From the NCBI GenBank assembly GCA_030789695.1, contig CM061142.1, forward strand, positions 42,331,375-42,395,374: a stretch of DNA of 64,000 nt, in the 5' to 3' direction. The stretch comes from Scilla litardierei. Taxonomy: Eukaryota > Streptophyta > Magnoliopsida > Asparagales > Asparagaceae. The notes under the pieces are model-generated. The model was not told the DNA's origin, ran no database searches, and was given only the letters and a program-made list of their open reading frames with translations. Below are positions 10,014-21,033 of this stretch, piece after piece. The first letter of the stretch is position 1; each line of letters opens with the position of its first letter. Position numbers and translations under genes: made by a program.

Positions 10014-12625
10014 TGTCATGCCCTAATCACCCAACTACCCCGGGTATCAAGGTAAATGGGGAATGGGTTCAACAGGCCGCAGTATTGCACCAAGAGTAGA
10101 AGAAAAACTACAAGCAGGCCACTATGCACACTAGGATAACACAAACAGAAGAAAGTACAATGCTCCAACACAGCCAGCAATAAGTACTACACATCACAGA
10201 ACTGTACAATGGCAAAAGTACAACTGAAAGATAAGTACAAGTACAAAAGTGAAGACGTCCCACATATAAGTACATCTGAAGTCTACAGCTCAAAAGTACA
10301 AAACTATATCAATAACCCTCAAGGTCCACAAAAGTACAACTCACACTCTATCCTAATCTTGGGAACCAGAGTGAAAAGTAGCATCTTCTGAAGGGTCCAC
10401 AACCGGCTCATGCTCCAAGGTCACCTGCTCTGGTCCTAAAACCACGGGAGGGATCACGCCAAGGCGTGACCCAATAGGAAACCCAACTCGAGCAAAAAGT
10501 ACATATTATTTGAATATTATTGTTATCATTCTTCTTGGTTTTTTGTAAATCAAACTCAAACTCTTTCTTTTCTCACAATTAGTGCAAGTAGGAAAGGAAA
10601 CATAGTCAAACAAGGGAAAAGAGGAATTACACAATGAAACTTTAAAGTACTTAAAGGATTAATTAAATGTCCTTCGGAAACCTGGGCGTGTTGTCGAATA
10701 AGATGAACTGGACTCCACCCTAAGGTGGGGCGGTAAGGAGCACCCGCCAGTGGTACACGAGCACTGTTATCTTAATGGGGCCTCTCACTCCACCCACTCG
10801 CCCGCACCGGGGTGCAAGTGAGGAAAACTCCATAATATCACCACTCTGTCGCAAGTACTGTACCCGAAACTGAGTAAGGTACACTAACTCTGTCACATAC
10901 TAGTCCAGTTCTCAAACCCTACTTGCACCCCGTTTTTCCCCAACCCCTTTCTAGGGCGCTCACCCGCCATGTGGCAGACCGAGACATCCCCCTTAATTTA
11001 TTAGCAATTAGTTAAGCAAGCTAGCATACAATGTTAAGGGAATTGTATTTAAACTACATTAAGGTGACATAAAGGAGTAACAAAGCTAACATGCATGAAG
11101 ATTTCATTTAGACAACACTGAGATTGCATACAACATGAGAATTGCAATTAAACCACAATTCTAACACATTCAAGTTGCATTTATACATAGTGTACAATAT
11201 TAGGGTGACATAAATGAAAAGGGCCATATATGAAGGTTTTCATTTTGATCCACAACATATCGCATGCATCGATGTCGACCACACATCCAAACCCACTCAT
11301 GCATAGCCATACACCCCACATCATGCCTTTCACATTGCTCACATGCATATAAGTTCCCATTACACACAAATGAATTCATTACATATAAATGTCAACATTA
11401 GCAATTTAGCAATCTTACCAACCTACAAGCATTCCTTAACAAATTGTGGCAAACTTAATAACTAACATGCAATCTTTTAGCAATTTTAGTAACTAAAATG
11501 CAAGCATTAACAACATTAGTAACTTTAACATGGGTTTTAATGAAGGATTAGATCCTTAGCATCTTAAGGAAACTAAGTCTTGGTATGAAACCCAACTTTG
11601 TTTAAGAAAAACACCATCTTTAATCCCAATTAGGCAAAAGTGGCAACGTTGATGAACAACATAAAGATGTCTCTCTTTTGCCCTTTTTGTATGCTTACTT
11701 GAAAAGTTTGCTACTTAGCATTAACCTTATATGTTTTATAGCTCTAGCTTTGAGTAGGATCTTTAGAATAAAGCCCAATCCTTAGAGTGCAACATAGAGA
11801 ATCATCTAAAAAATGAAAACTTTAGGAAGTTGCACAACAATTTTCCTTAAAAAGCAAGCTTTATTCAAGCTACAAAAAAATTGGTCCTAAAGATGAAATC
11901 ATTATTACATTTTTCATAGGAGGTGACATGAAAAATACCATCTTTTCCTATTTTCATGAACTAATCAATACTACAACTCCACAAACCCTAAATTAATGTT
12001 TATTATTATAATTAAGTGGAGAATCCTACCTTGATGAGTATGCTTCCTTCTCTTCTCCTTCCTTCTCTTGGATTTCTTTTCCTTTCTTCCTTTCTTCTTT
12101 TCTTTTCTTTTTTGTTGGTTGTTTTTTTTTGTTTTTTTGTCTAAGGGAATTCGGTAGCAAAGAGGAAATTAGGAGAAAAAGACAAAGAAAAAGAAAAAGA
12201 AAAAGAAAAAGAAAAAGAAAGAAGAATGGAGAAGAAAAGAAGTGAGGATTTCTAGAAGAACTTGAAAAATATCTTCTCTTATTTTCTAGTTTCTTCCCTT
12301 TATTTGTTTTTTCTCTCTTGTTTTTTTGCATGGTGCATTTCGGCCCACTCTTTGAAGGGAGAAAAAAAAATCAAAAGGGAGAGATATTTAGTAAGAGATT
12401 TTCTCCTAAAGATCCATTTAATTGCAAGTTTACCATTCCTCATAATCCCTTTATAATTGCCCTTTATCTTAGTGTTTTAATTACACGTTTGCCATGGCAC
12501 GAAGCCTAATTATTATTATACGGTGCAATGGAGGCGAATGGTCCCAACATCTACGGGCACGGTACAATGGAGGTGTACCCCCAAAGAGTGTATTATAGCC
12601 ATATTATACTCTACGAGGGGTTACA
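10014..12625 (-). repeat. Gypsy-2 3' LTR (2612 bp)
   Basis: It runs from TGTCATGCC to GGGGTTACA and can be compared along its length with pieces at 39418-40211, 48058-48608 and 51979-52740. It includes an A-rich AAAAAG repeat at 12180-12225. The lysine-rich frame at 12026-12331 comes from that repeat. No gene is present. Confidence 0.92.
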
Positions 12626-12748
12626 TTCTACACTCCTTAAAATAAATTCCGTCCTCAGAATTACAAAAATACCCAAAGAGAGTATCTGTACACCCATAGA
12701 TGTGGGAGCTGAAAGAGCCACAAAGCTATGAGAAATACATATGGATAC

Positions 12749-15170
12749 TATGTAAACAAGTAAGGGTACTTCTCCCGCATTTCATCTTCACGCTCCCATG
12801 TGGACTCCCCTGGTGACTCTTGGTGTCACATGACCCTTACAAGATTAATGACTTTCTTCCGCAGCATTTTCTGTCTCCAACCTAAAATGGCCACCGGCTG
12901 TTGTTCGTAGGTCATATCTTGGTGCACCTCAATTTCCGAAAAATCCACAACGCGATTGTGATCCCCAATGTATCTTCTAAGTTGAGATACATGAAACACG
13001 TCATGAATACCTTCAAGGGACGAAGCTAACACCAGTCGATAAGCCACTTCACCAACACGCGCTGAGATCTCAAAGGGGCCAATGTATCTGGGGCTCAGTT
13101 TTCCTTGCCGGCCAAAATGTATAGTCCCCAGCGTAGGTAAAATCTTCAGAAATACAAACTCACCTGGCTGGAATTCCAAAGGACGTCTCTTAGTATCCGC
13201 CCAGTGTTTGTAGCGGTCTTGAGCAACACGAAGATTTTCACGAACCGTCTGTACCGCCTCGACCGCCTCTACCACCATGTCAGGTCCCAGGAGTTCACGA
13301 TCCTCAACGTCATCCCAACTTAGAGGTGATCGGCATTTTCTTCCATATAAAGCTGCAAATGGCACCATACCAATACTCGCTTGATAACTATTGTTGTAGG
13401 CAAATTCCACCATGTGCAGATGATCTTCCCAGGACCCCTTACATTCTAGCATGCATGCCCTCAACATGTCTTCTAGAATTTGTATGGTGCGCTCAGATTG
13501 CCCGTCTGTCTGGGGATGATACGCAGTACTGAAGCTGAGATGAGTTCCCAGACTGGCTTGTAAGCTTCGCCAAAAAGTTCGCCAAAAATGAGACGTAAAT
13601 CTGGTGTCCCAATCGAAAACTATACATACAGGGACACCATGAAGGCTTACGATCTCCTGGCACAGAAGTTGCATCAGAACATGCTAAAGAGACAACTAGA
13701 GATAACATGAATGTAGTGAAAATCATACCTCCATATACCTTCTGGCCAAAACTTCTGTGGACTGACCAACCCGGAAAGGAATGAAATGTGCTGATTTGAT
13801 CAAACGGTCAACAATCACCCAAATTGCATCATGATCTCTGGGAGTTTGGGGTAGCCCAGTGATAAAATCCATTGTTACATACTGCCATTTCCATTCAGGA
13901 ATGGGGAGGGGTTGTAACAAACCTGCAACCCTTTGGTGTTCAGCTTTCACTTGCTGGCAAATGATACACGAGGCGACACTCCTGACCACACTACGTTTCA
14001 TACCATGCCACCCGTAATGATGTCTCAGGTCACGGTACATTTTTGTCCCTCCAGGGTGGATAGAATACGGCAAGCTATGGGCTTCCTTCAACAGTTCCTC
14101 TTGTACATCATCGGACGGCACACAGATTCTGTTCCCAAACCTTAATGAGCCATCATCATGAATGCACAAATCCATCCGCAGCCCAGCTTCTACTTGTTCT
14201 CGTATCCCTCTCAACTTTGCATCTCCCAGTTGTGCAGCTTTAATACGGTCGACTAAATCAGACCGAACTTGCAACCCAAGCACGACTTTCTGCTCACCCG
14301 GAAGTATGACTTCAATTTCCATCTGATGCAGTTCCCAGCGAAGTTGTGGTTGGAAGGTCAATTGCAACACAGCGGGGAGTCGACTAAGAGCATCTGGAAC
14401 TACATTCACTTTCCCGGGGTAATACTGAAGGTCAATGTCATATTTTGCCATCAACTCTAGCCACCTACACTGTCTCATATTGAGTTCCTTCTGTGTAAAG
14501 ACATACTTCAGGCTCTTATGATCGCTGTAAATTTTCACACGCTCTCCAAGCAGATAGTGTCGCCATAACTTTAAGGCAAATATCACTACCGCTAACTCCA
14601 AATCATGGGTAGGATAATTTTGTTCATGCACCTTCAGCAATCGAGAGGCATAAGCCACTACACGACCATGCAGATGAAGAACGCAGCCAAGGCCTCTACC
14701 AGACGCATCATAGAAAACCTCAAAACCCCCTGACCTATCAGGAATGGTCATAACCGGAGCAGTCGTCAATCTCTGCTTCAATTCCTCAAACGCACGCTGA
14801 CACGCTTCAGACCAGACATAAGCTACTTCCTTCTTGGTAAGCCGCAAAGCCCAAGAAGCTCCTAATCTCAGTAACCGTCCTGGGAACGGCCCACTTCTCT
14901 ACTACAGCAACCTTTTCTGGGTCTACAGATATTCCTTCTCCAGAAACTACATGCCCAAGGAAAGCAACCTTATATAACCAAAATTGACACTTGCTATACT
15001 TGGCGTATAAGCGATGCTGTCTTAGGGTCTCCAACACAATTCTCAAATGTCCGGCATGCTCCTCTTCATCCTTTGAATATACCAAGATTTCATCAATGAA
15101 GACCACTGCAAACTTATCCAAGTAGTCAAAGAAGACTTGATTCATTAGTCTCATGAAATTGGCCGGTGCA
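12749..15170 (-). pseudogene. Gypsy-2 pol, distal half (RT end, RNase H, integrase, chromodomain)
   Basis: Seen in order on the minus strand: end of RT with [10 protein letters not shown] (second catalytic Asp changed to Glu); [10 protein letters not shown]; a deletion near 14830 that removes about 26 codons after SFLGFA and shifts frame; RNase H ([29 protein letters not shown]); an integrase zinc finger that looks complete ([20 protein letters not shown]); integrase core with [17 protein letters not shown] and TDGQSERT; a 72-bp putative intron at 13657-13728; and a chromodomain-like end (STWEREDEMREKYPYLF) reached only past an in-frame TGA near 12835. It is less decayed than gypsy-1 but not functional. 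The upstream half continues at 16988 behind the 15171-16987 insertion. Confidence 0.92.
13657..13728 (-). other. Putative intron inside gypsy-2 integrase, GT...AG intact
   Basis: The exon ends RRYME (13729) and resumes as EIVSLHGVPV at 13656. The 72 bp between begin GTATGATTTT and end TTCTGTGCCAG, a good plant acceptor, and contain in-frame stops. Removing them restores the expected reading in phase 0. Gypsy-1 has a 70-bp segment at the same codon boundary. Confidence 0.8.
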
Positions 15171-15379
15171 TGTAGGGATCGTCTAACCCTTGCAATACTA
15201 ACAACACACACTAGAAAAGGGGTGAATAATGTAATGGTAATAAAATTGTCCAATTAAAATTTAACTTGCAAATGCGGAATTATAAATGCAAGAGAAATTA
15301 AAAGGCACAATCAATCCAAACGCAAACACAAAGTTTTACCCTGGTTCCCCAAACTTGGGTACATCCAGCCACACCAATA

Positions 15380-15670
15380 TTCACTATATTCCCACACAGA
15401 GAAGTGAACATAAATCTCACAAGGAGATACCCCACAAAGAGGATTTATGCCCTACACAAGGACCCAACCAATCCTACACGAGGATCAAGACTCCCACACA
15501 TAGAATCACTAACTCCCACTCAGAGAATTAGGGTTAGTCCTACACTAGGACACTAGAACTCCCACAAAGAGAGTTAATTCCCACAAAGAGAATTCCCTAG
15601 TCCTACAAAGAGACAACCTCCCACAAAGAGAGAAACTCCCACAAAGAGAGTATCCTAATCCCATAAAGAG
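15380..15670. repeat. Array of short hairpins around CCACAAAGAG-type loops
   Basis: About ten units in 290 bp share a loop such as cccacaaaga or tacac and have complementary arms that differ between units: ATCTC/GAGAT, ATCCT/AGGAT, GTCCTA/TAGGAC, AACTC/GAGTT, AATTC/GAATT. The arms change together, so pairing is kept while sequence is not. Confidence 0.75.
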
Positions 15671-16039
15671 AAATAGGAAGACAAATGCTCTTACCTATGC
15701 CTTGAGATGCTTACTCATGAACGAATGCAAGGCATGGAAGAGGGTCTCCAAGTGTTGGAATATGCTTGAGAGCACTTGGATGATTTCCCTTGAGCTGGAC
15801 TTCAAAGCATGAAGAAAGATGAGTGATCAATAGAGGGAAATGAGGGAGCTTGAGAGTTGCTTATTGATCTCTTGAGATTTTCTATAGATTCAAGAGTTAT
15901 CAAGTGTTGTCAAGAGTTGTCAAGAGATGGCAGCACACTCATATATATAGGAATCCAATATCAAGCCCAAAACCCCAAAGAAACAGGCAAATGAACAAAT
16001 CTTCTACGGCTAGAAACTGGGTGAAAACGACAGGAACAG

Positions 16040-16540
16040 TCGACTGATCAACGGCTAGAAAATATCCAACGGCTATAATATGAGCCAGGACAGTCGACAG
16101 AAGAAGACAATATAGTCGACTGACAAACAGGACAGGCGCCTGTTAATCCTTCAGCAGACGATTGCTTCAGGGGATGGATCGAAATAGAGAGCTGCACTCT
16201 TTCTCCAATTCTTCGCACATGCGACTGATGTAAATACTACAGTCGTCTGTTAATTAGTCAGGCGACTGTACATTCTACATCAGTCGACTACTGTACAATA
16301 TGGAGAGAAGACAGAGAGATGCAGTGATTGCACTTACGCTATACAGGCGACTGTTGGCCAATTTCCAGGTGACTGTAAATATACAGGCGACTGTAAACTG
16401 ATCGTTAGGCGACTGTGCGTAAAGCTCAAGTTTGAGTCAATTGAAATGTTGACTTGAGCTGTGCATGTCAGGCGACTGTAGAAGGATCTACAGGCGACTG
16501 GAAATCACCCAGTCGACTGTGTTTCCTTAAGCAGGCGACT
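16040..16540. repeat. Dispersed palindromic decamers CAGNCGNCTG
   Basis: Forms seen include CAGTCGACTG and CAGGCGCCTG (both perfect palindromes) and the mixed form CAGGCGACTG, at irregular spacing, roughly fifteen copies including degenerate ones. The same decamers occur at 9490-9790 in the LTR of element A. Confidence 0.8.
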
Positions 16541-16987
16541 GACGGAAAGCCAGAGACCCCAAATGAGTCTTTGGACAGAGTGAACCTATTGGGTTGGATT
16601 CTATGATAATCCTAAGGTTCACTAATATGGTTAAATGCATATGCATGAATGAGTAAACCATCTAACAAGACATTACATTAACCCTAGACTCAAAAGAGAG
16701 AGAAAGCAATAAAGTAAATTACATGGATTATTACAATGCTTCTCAAAAAGTCTAAGTCTTCAATCTTGATGCCTTGATTGCTCTCCACCATCTCCAAGTT
16801 TTGGCACTCCTTGAGTCCAAACTTTGGCCCTTCTTCACATGATGTCCATCCTTACACCAAGTGATTAGTCTCCAAGAAAGATATCCTTGAAATAAACTGA
16901 GAGACTAAAACATGAGATTCATTAGCAACAACATAATGTTGTGATCATCATCAAAATAAGATTGGTATGAAACACCAATACTCAACA

Positions 16988-17765
16988 GTGCTTTGGTCAC
17001 TCCAAAAGGCATCACCAAAAATTCATAATGACCATAACGGGTCCTGAAAGCGGTTTTCAGAACATCAGACCCCCGAACCTTCACTTGGTGGTAACCACTG
17101 TGCAGGTTCAACTTTGAATACACTCGGGATCCACCCAGCTGGTCAAAGATATCATCTATACGAGGGAGAGGATATTTATCCTTCATTATTACCTTGTTTA
17201 ATTCCTTATAGTCAATGCACATCCTTCGAGACCTATCCTTCTTATTTACTAGAAGCACTGGTGCTCCCCAAGGAGACACATTATGGCGGATCAAACCTCG
17301 ATCAGAAAGGTCCGTCAACTGATTGCAAAGCTCATCTAACTCAGGTGGGGCCATACGATATGGAGCTTTTGCAATCGGCTGTGTGCCTGGTATCAAATCT
17401 ATTATGAACTCTAAGGATCTATCTGGGGACAATCCCTATATGTCATCAGGGAACTCGTCAGGAAAATCTCGGACAACCCTCGATAAAACTAAATCTGCCT
17501 CATGGGTCATCATCTGGGCTTCTACTAGCACTGCCCCAAACTTCACGGGTTCAAGGGTGCTACTTCCATTATGAAACTTAACCTCTGTGTGACCCGGAAT
17601 CCGAAATACTACCCTCCTTAGTCTACAATCAATGGTGGCGTAAAACTCCCCCAGCCAATCCATCCCAAACACGGCCTCAAAACTAGGCATCTTAATAATT
17701 AAAAAGTCTGCATATAACCCTCTCCCACAAATCTCAACAGGACAATTTCGGTAACCAGAGGTACT
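16988..17765 (-). pseudogene. Gypsy-2 pol, proximal half (protease end and RT)
   Basis: Reads from the end of protease (AVFGMDWLGEFYATIDC, the usual region before RT) into [104 protein letters not shown] then stops at the 15171-16987 insertion and continues at 15170. An in-frame stop separates the protease end from the RT start near 17436. These are textbook gypsy RT fingers and palm motifs, so the assignment is firm. Confidence 0.93.
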
Positions 17766-18426
17766 TCATATCACACCGTTCCCTGTATGGACATTCCAAC
17801 TAGCGACAAAGGAATCTACTCTTATCGCATGCTTGGTCACAAAATCTTTAGATCGGAAACAGTGGGATGCCTCAGAAGCAAAAAGTGACAAGGCAAGAAA
17901 AGAAGCTATTCTAACGGTGCTTAAAGACATATCAAATAAAAGCAAATGAACGTCTACACAAGGAACAAGAAAGGAATATACAGAACTGATGTAAAAGAGT
18001 ATGGACTCACCGGTAATAACTTGGCACGTGCCCTCTGCCTCTACCTCAGTCATCATAAAGGTCTGGGGCCTTTGAGGAGTCTGGGTCACCCTCCGAAAAG
18101 TCCACTGCTGTGAAATGAGGGGAGGTCCTCTCGGCGCTACGGGACTAGCTCTAGGCGGTGCTGGAAGTGAGGGCCTCTGAGCTGTCAGTGGAAGGGCTCC
18201 CTGCTGAGGTGCTGGTGGAAGGGCCCGGTGCTGCATCGGTCTGACCGCTACAGGTGCTTCTGACCCCGAGGGACGACACTGATGCGGGAAAAACCTGCTG
18301 ATGCATCCCCCTCCCCCGCATTTGAAGCACCGTCCAGATGCCCAACGCCGACAATCCTTCCCCTCGTGTCCTGCCTTACCACAGTGCTGGCAGGACACCT
18401 GCCTTCGAGTCGGTGGTGGGACTCCT
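17766..18426 (-). pseudogene. Gypsy-2 gag end (zinc knuckle) and protease, altered
   Basis: Starts with a zinc knuckle, CQHCGKAGHEGKDC, and a second incomplete one (CFKCGGGGC...HQC). A proline-rich linker follows, then the protease region VITG...LFASEASHCF. In relatives the active site reads LFDSGASH, so the catalytic Asp-Ser-Gly has become Ala-Ser-Glu. Between VITG and this site lies an unusual hydrophobic stretch of about 34 residues whose DNA begins GTGAGTCC, possibly an insertion or a failed intron. The upstream gag is separated by the 20-kb insertion at 18427 and resumes at 38523. Confidence 0.85.
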
Positions 18427-21033
18427 TGTTGGGAAATTCACGGTCCCTTAGGGCACAAAAACTCTAGTCCCGTCCTAAGTCGGACGGAACATAGACAGAA
18501 AAACAATATCAGCGAAGAAAAACTATGTTAACTAATTAACATGCAGTTAAAACTATTTTTAACTTAGCCCTAAGGTCCAAGACCCTATGCCAAGATCTAT
18601 GCCGACTTGGGATGGATCTGACCATCCCAAGAAGGATCTAGCCTACTGCGATTAAACTAAACTAATGTTAATAAAATACTTTAACCACATACCCGGAATC
18701 TCAGCCCTGGAGCAGGCGAGATGTTCCGCGTCGTCTTCCGAGCTGCTCCCGTCCCACGCCGAGCCGCTCCTTGAACCGCTCCCCGAACCGCTCCTCGAAC
18801 CGCTCCACATCCCGAGGTGATCAATCCCCGTGCCGCCGAGCCAACCACGCGGCGAAGAAAGTTTCACGCGAGTGAAACCTCTGCCAAGATTTCGGATCCA
18901 GAATCCGAACTCCTTTGTGGCTTTGCTAGAGCCCGCAGGAGTAAGGCAGAAATTTAGGGAGAAGAGAAATATTAATTTAAGCTTAGATCCGAGCATGCTC
19001 CAACATTTACGAGAGCCGCTCAGATATATAGCTTGGACGAGTTTTGAGAAAGGGGGGAGACCCCTATTTATATAGGCGGCGGACTCTCCCCTTTTCTCAA
19101 AATCCGATGTGGGACTAAACAATGAGTTAATTTAAAATCAAGTTAGTTTGCACTTCACAAAGTGCAAACTTCCGTGAATTCTAACTCACTCATCGTTAAG
19201 CTTCAGGATTGATACAACCTATCAATACGACAAGCGTTCAACGGTGAACGCATAGGAAAAAACCGTTCGTCAATCGGAGTTCGTTTGACCCTCCAATTGA
19301 GTGTCAAAAGATCAGCCCTAAGCTAGTTTTTCGCAAAAACTGAGCCGTCATTTGATTCAGCACACTTAGGGTTCAAAACCCTAGAGGTGGGGCCCATGGG
19401 TGGGCCCCACGCAACCCGCGCGTGCCTAAATCTGCCTGGGCAGAGCCCAGGCCGCGCCTGGGCTGCGGCTGGGCGCGCCCAGGCCCGCGCCTGGGCTCGC
19501 CCAGGCGGCCTGGGCGCGCCCAGGCCCGCGCCTGGGCTCGCCCAGGCGGCCTGGGCGCGCCCAGGCCCGCGCCTGGGCTCGCCCAGGCGGCCTGGGCTTT
19601 GCCCAGGCTTGCGCCTAGGCTTGCCCAGGCCGAGCCTGGGCTAAGCCCAGGCTTGTGCCTGGCTAGCCCAGGCCGAGCCTGGGTTAGCCCAGGCAGCGCC
19701 TGGGTTAGCCCAGGCAGCCTGTTCTGCCTGGGTCTGGCCTGGTCTGATACTTTGGGCTGTTTTGGCTCTAACTTGAGCATTTGGTGTCCGATTTGGACGC
19801 CGTTCGAACCTGGGTCTAGACCGGGACATTCCCGTCTTACCCGTGAACTTTTCCTTGCGTTTATTTTATTAAATATTGTATTAAACAATTTAATACACAT
19901 TTAATCGCTTTAGCATCAAATGCAAAATAGTCCCTATCTAAGCTTAAATTACCATATTGCATCAAATGCATTTATCTCTTCTTTTGCATCAAATGCAAAT
20001 ATTCTCCCTAACTATTTTCTACCTTATTACTAGACGAAGCGTTGCACTCTGTGTGAGACCCTACAGCCTGACCCTTACAACAGGTTGGGCTCGAAGCCCT
20101 ATACGGCAGTGACCACGAGCAGTGGTTGCCGTCCCTGCTTTAGGAATCATCATTATGTGGTTAACTCATTGACATGAGTATTGTCGGGACCACCTGACTG
20201 TTTCCGTGATGAATTCCACAGTTATAGTCTCTTCGTCTTAAATATGTCGCGTAGATCAAGTTTAGGGTATGGTCAAACTGTCAACCCCAATAACTTGACT
20301 CCGGTTAGTTTCTATCGATCTTTAGTCAATTAATGTTGGACTTCTTCCAACATACTCTGCGCAGAGTTTTTACTAAAGACCGAACTAACTCTACGCCACT
20401 AACTCCCATTGACCGGGAGAGACGAATCCTCTCTTGGTCATTACTCGCCTCGTACGTTTCAAGTGACACCCAATCAAAAGACCTTTCGACAGGCCTTGCC
20501 TCGAAGCTAGGTCAGTTGAAATAAGTGGCACCGTTCATGCACAGGTTTGTCAAAATGACCTCAAGTCAAGAGACCAACTATCCTATCATCACTCAGAGTT
20601 ATCACTGACAGATTGGTCAATATAACCATATGATAACTCTAGTGGATCGTTCAGTGAACTCATTCTAATGAGCACCTGTGTCTCGTCTTCGACTTCGCCA
20701 AGTCAAACAATCATGAGATCATTGCCACCGCTAAACGGTGAAGACTAAGACACAATGGTCTATCCGATGTTTCGATATCCTTGTCTCGAAACATCTACGA
20801 CCACAAACCATTTTAGACTTATGCTACAGACGGTCAAACGTTTCTCCATGATCGAGATACTCATCTCGATACCCGTTTGACCTTGCATAAAGTCTCAGGA
20901 CTTTACCTAAGTCGATATCTAATTATAATATAACTTAGATAAATCATTACCAAACAGCTTACTGTTATTTCGAACAAGATGTTTGTGCTATTCACACAGG
21001 AATAAATGGCCTCGAGGGCATCATATTCCTACA
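18427..21033 (-). repeat. Left (3') LTR of the LARD-like element, 2607 bp
   Basis: It begins TGTTGGGAAATT and ends CATATTCCTACA. It matches the right LTR almost throughout, apart from scattered changes and a longer GC-rich array at 19430-19735. No gene is present; frames across the array are artefacts of the repeat. Confidence 0.93.
19430..19735. repeat. GCCTGGGC/GCCCAGGC inverted-repeat array
   Basis: About 300 bp of alternating GCCTGGGC and GCCCAGGC words, open in several frames on both strands because of composition. The right LTR has a shorter version (37000-37225), so unit number has changed since insertion. Confidence 0.95.

Larger units (their letters stand above)
15171..16987. mobile_element. 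Probable solo LTR inserted in gypsy-2 RT (1817 bp)
   Basis: It starts TGTAGGGATCG and ends ACTCAACA. The flanks are gtgca and gtgct, a 5-bp duplication with one change, and joining the two sides restores the RT motif around the insertion. No coding sequence or primer site is present, so it is read as a single LTR left by recombination. It holds a hairpin array at 15380-15670 and about fifteen CAGNCGNCTG decamers at 16040-16540. The phrase 'ggggtgaataatg' near its start recalls SIRE-like copia LTRs, but the family is not certain. Confidence 0.7.

Noticed and set aside
12026..12331. Lys- and Phe-rich 101-aa frame
   Set aside because: Produced by an AAAAAG repeat in the gypsy-2 LTR; the other LTR has lost most of it.
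15171..16987. MITE or other DNA transposon
   Set aside because: The TG...CA ends, a roughly 5-bp duplication and 1.8-kb length fit an LTR better. No transposase or long terminal inverted repeat was seen.
19387..19904. Frames of 160-175 aa on both strands in the LARD LTR
   Set aside because: Same reason: GCCTGGGC array. The equivalent frames in the other LTR are of different length because unit number differs.
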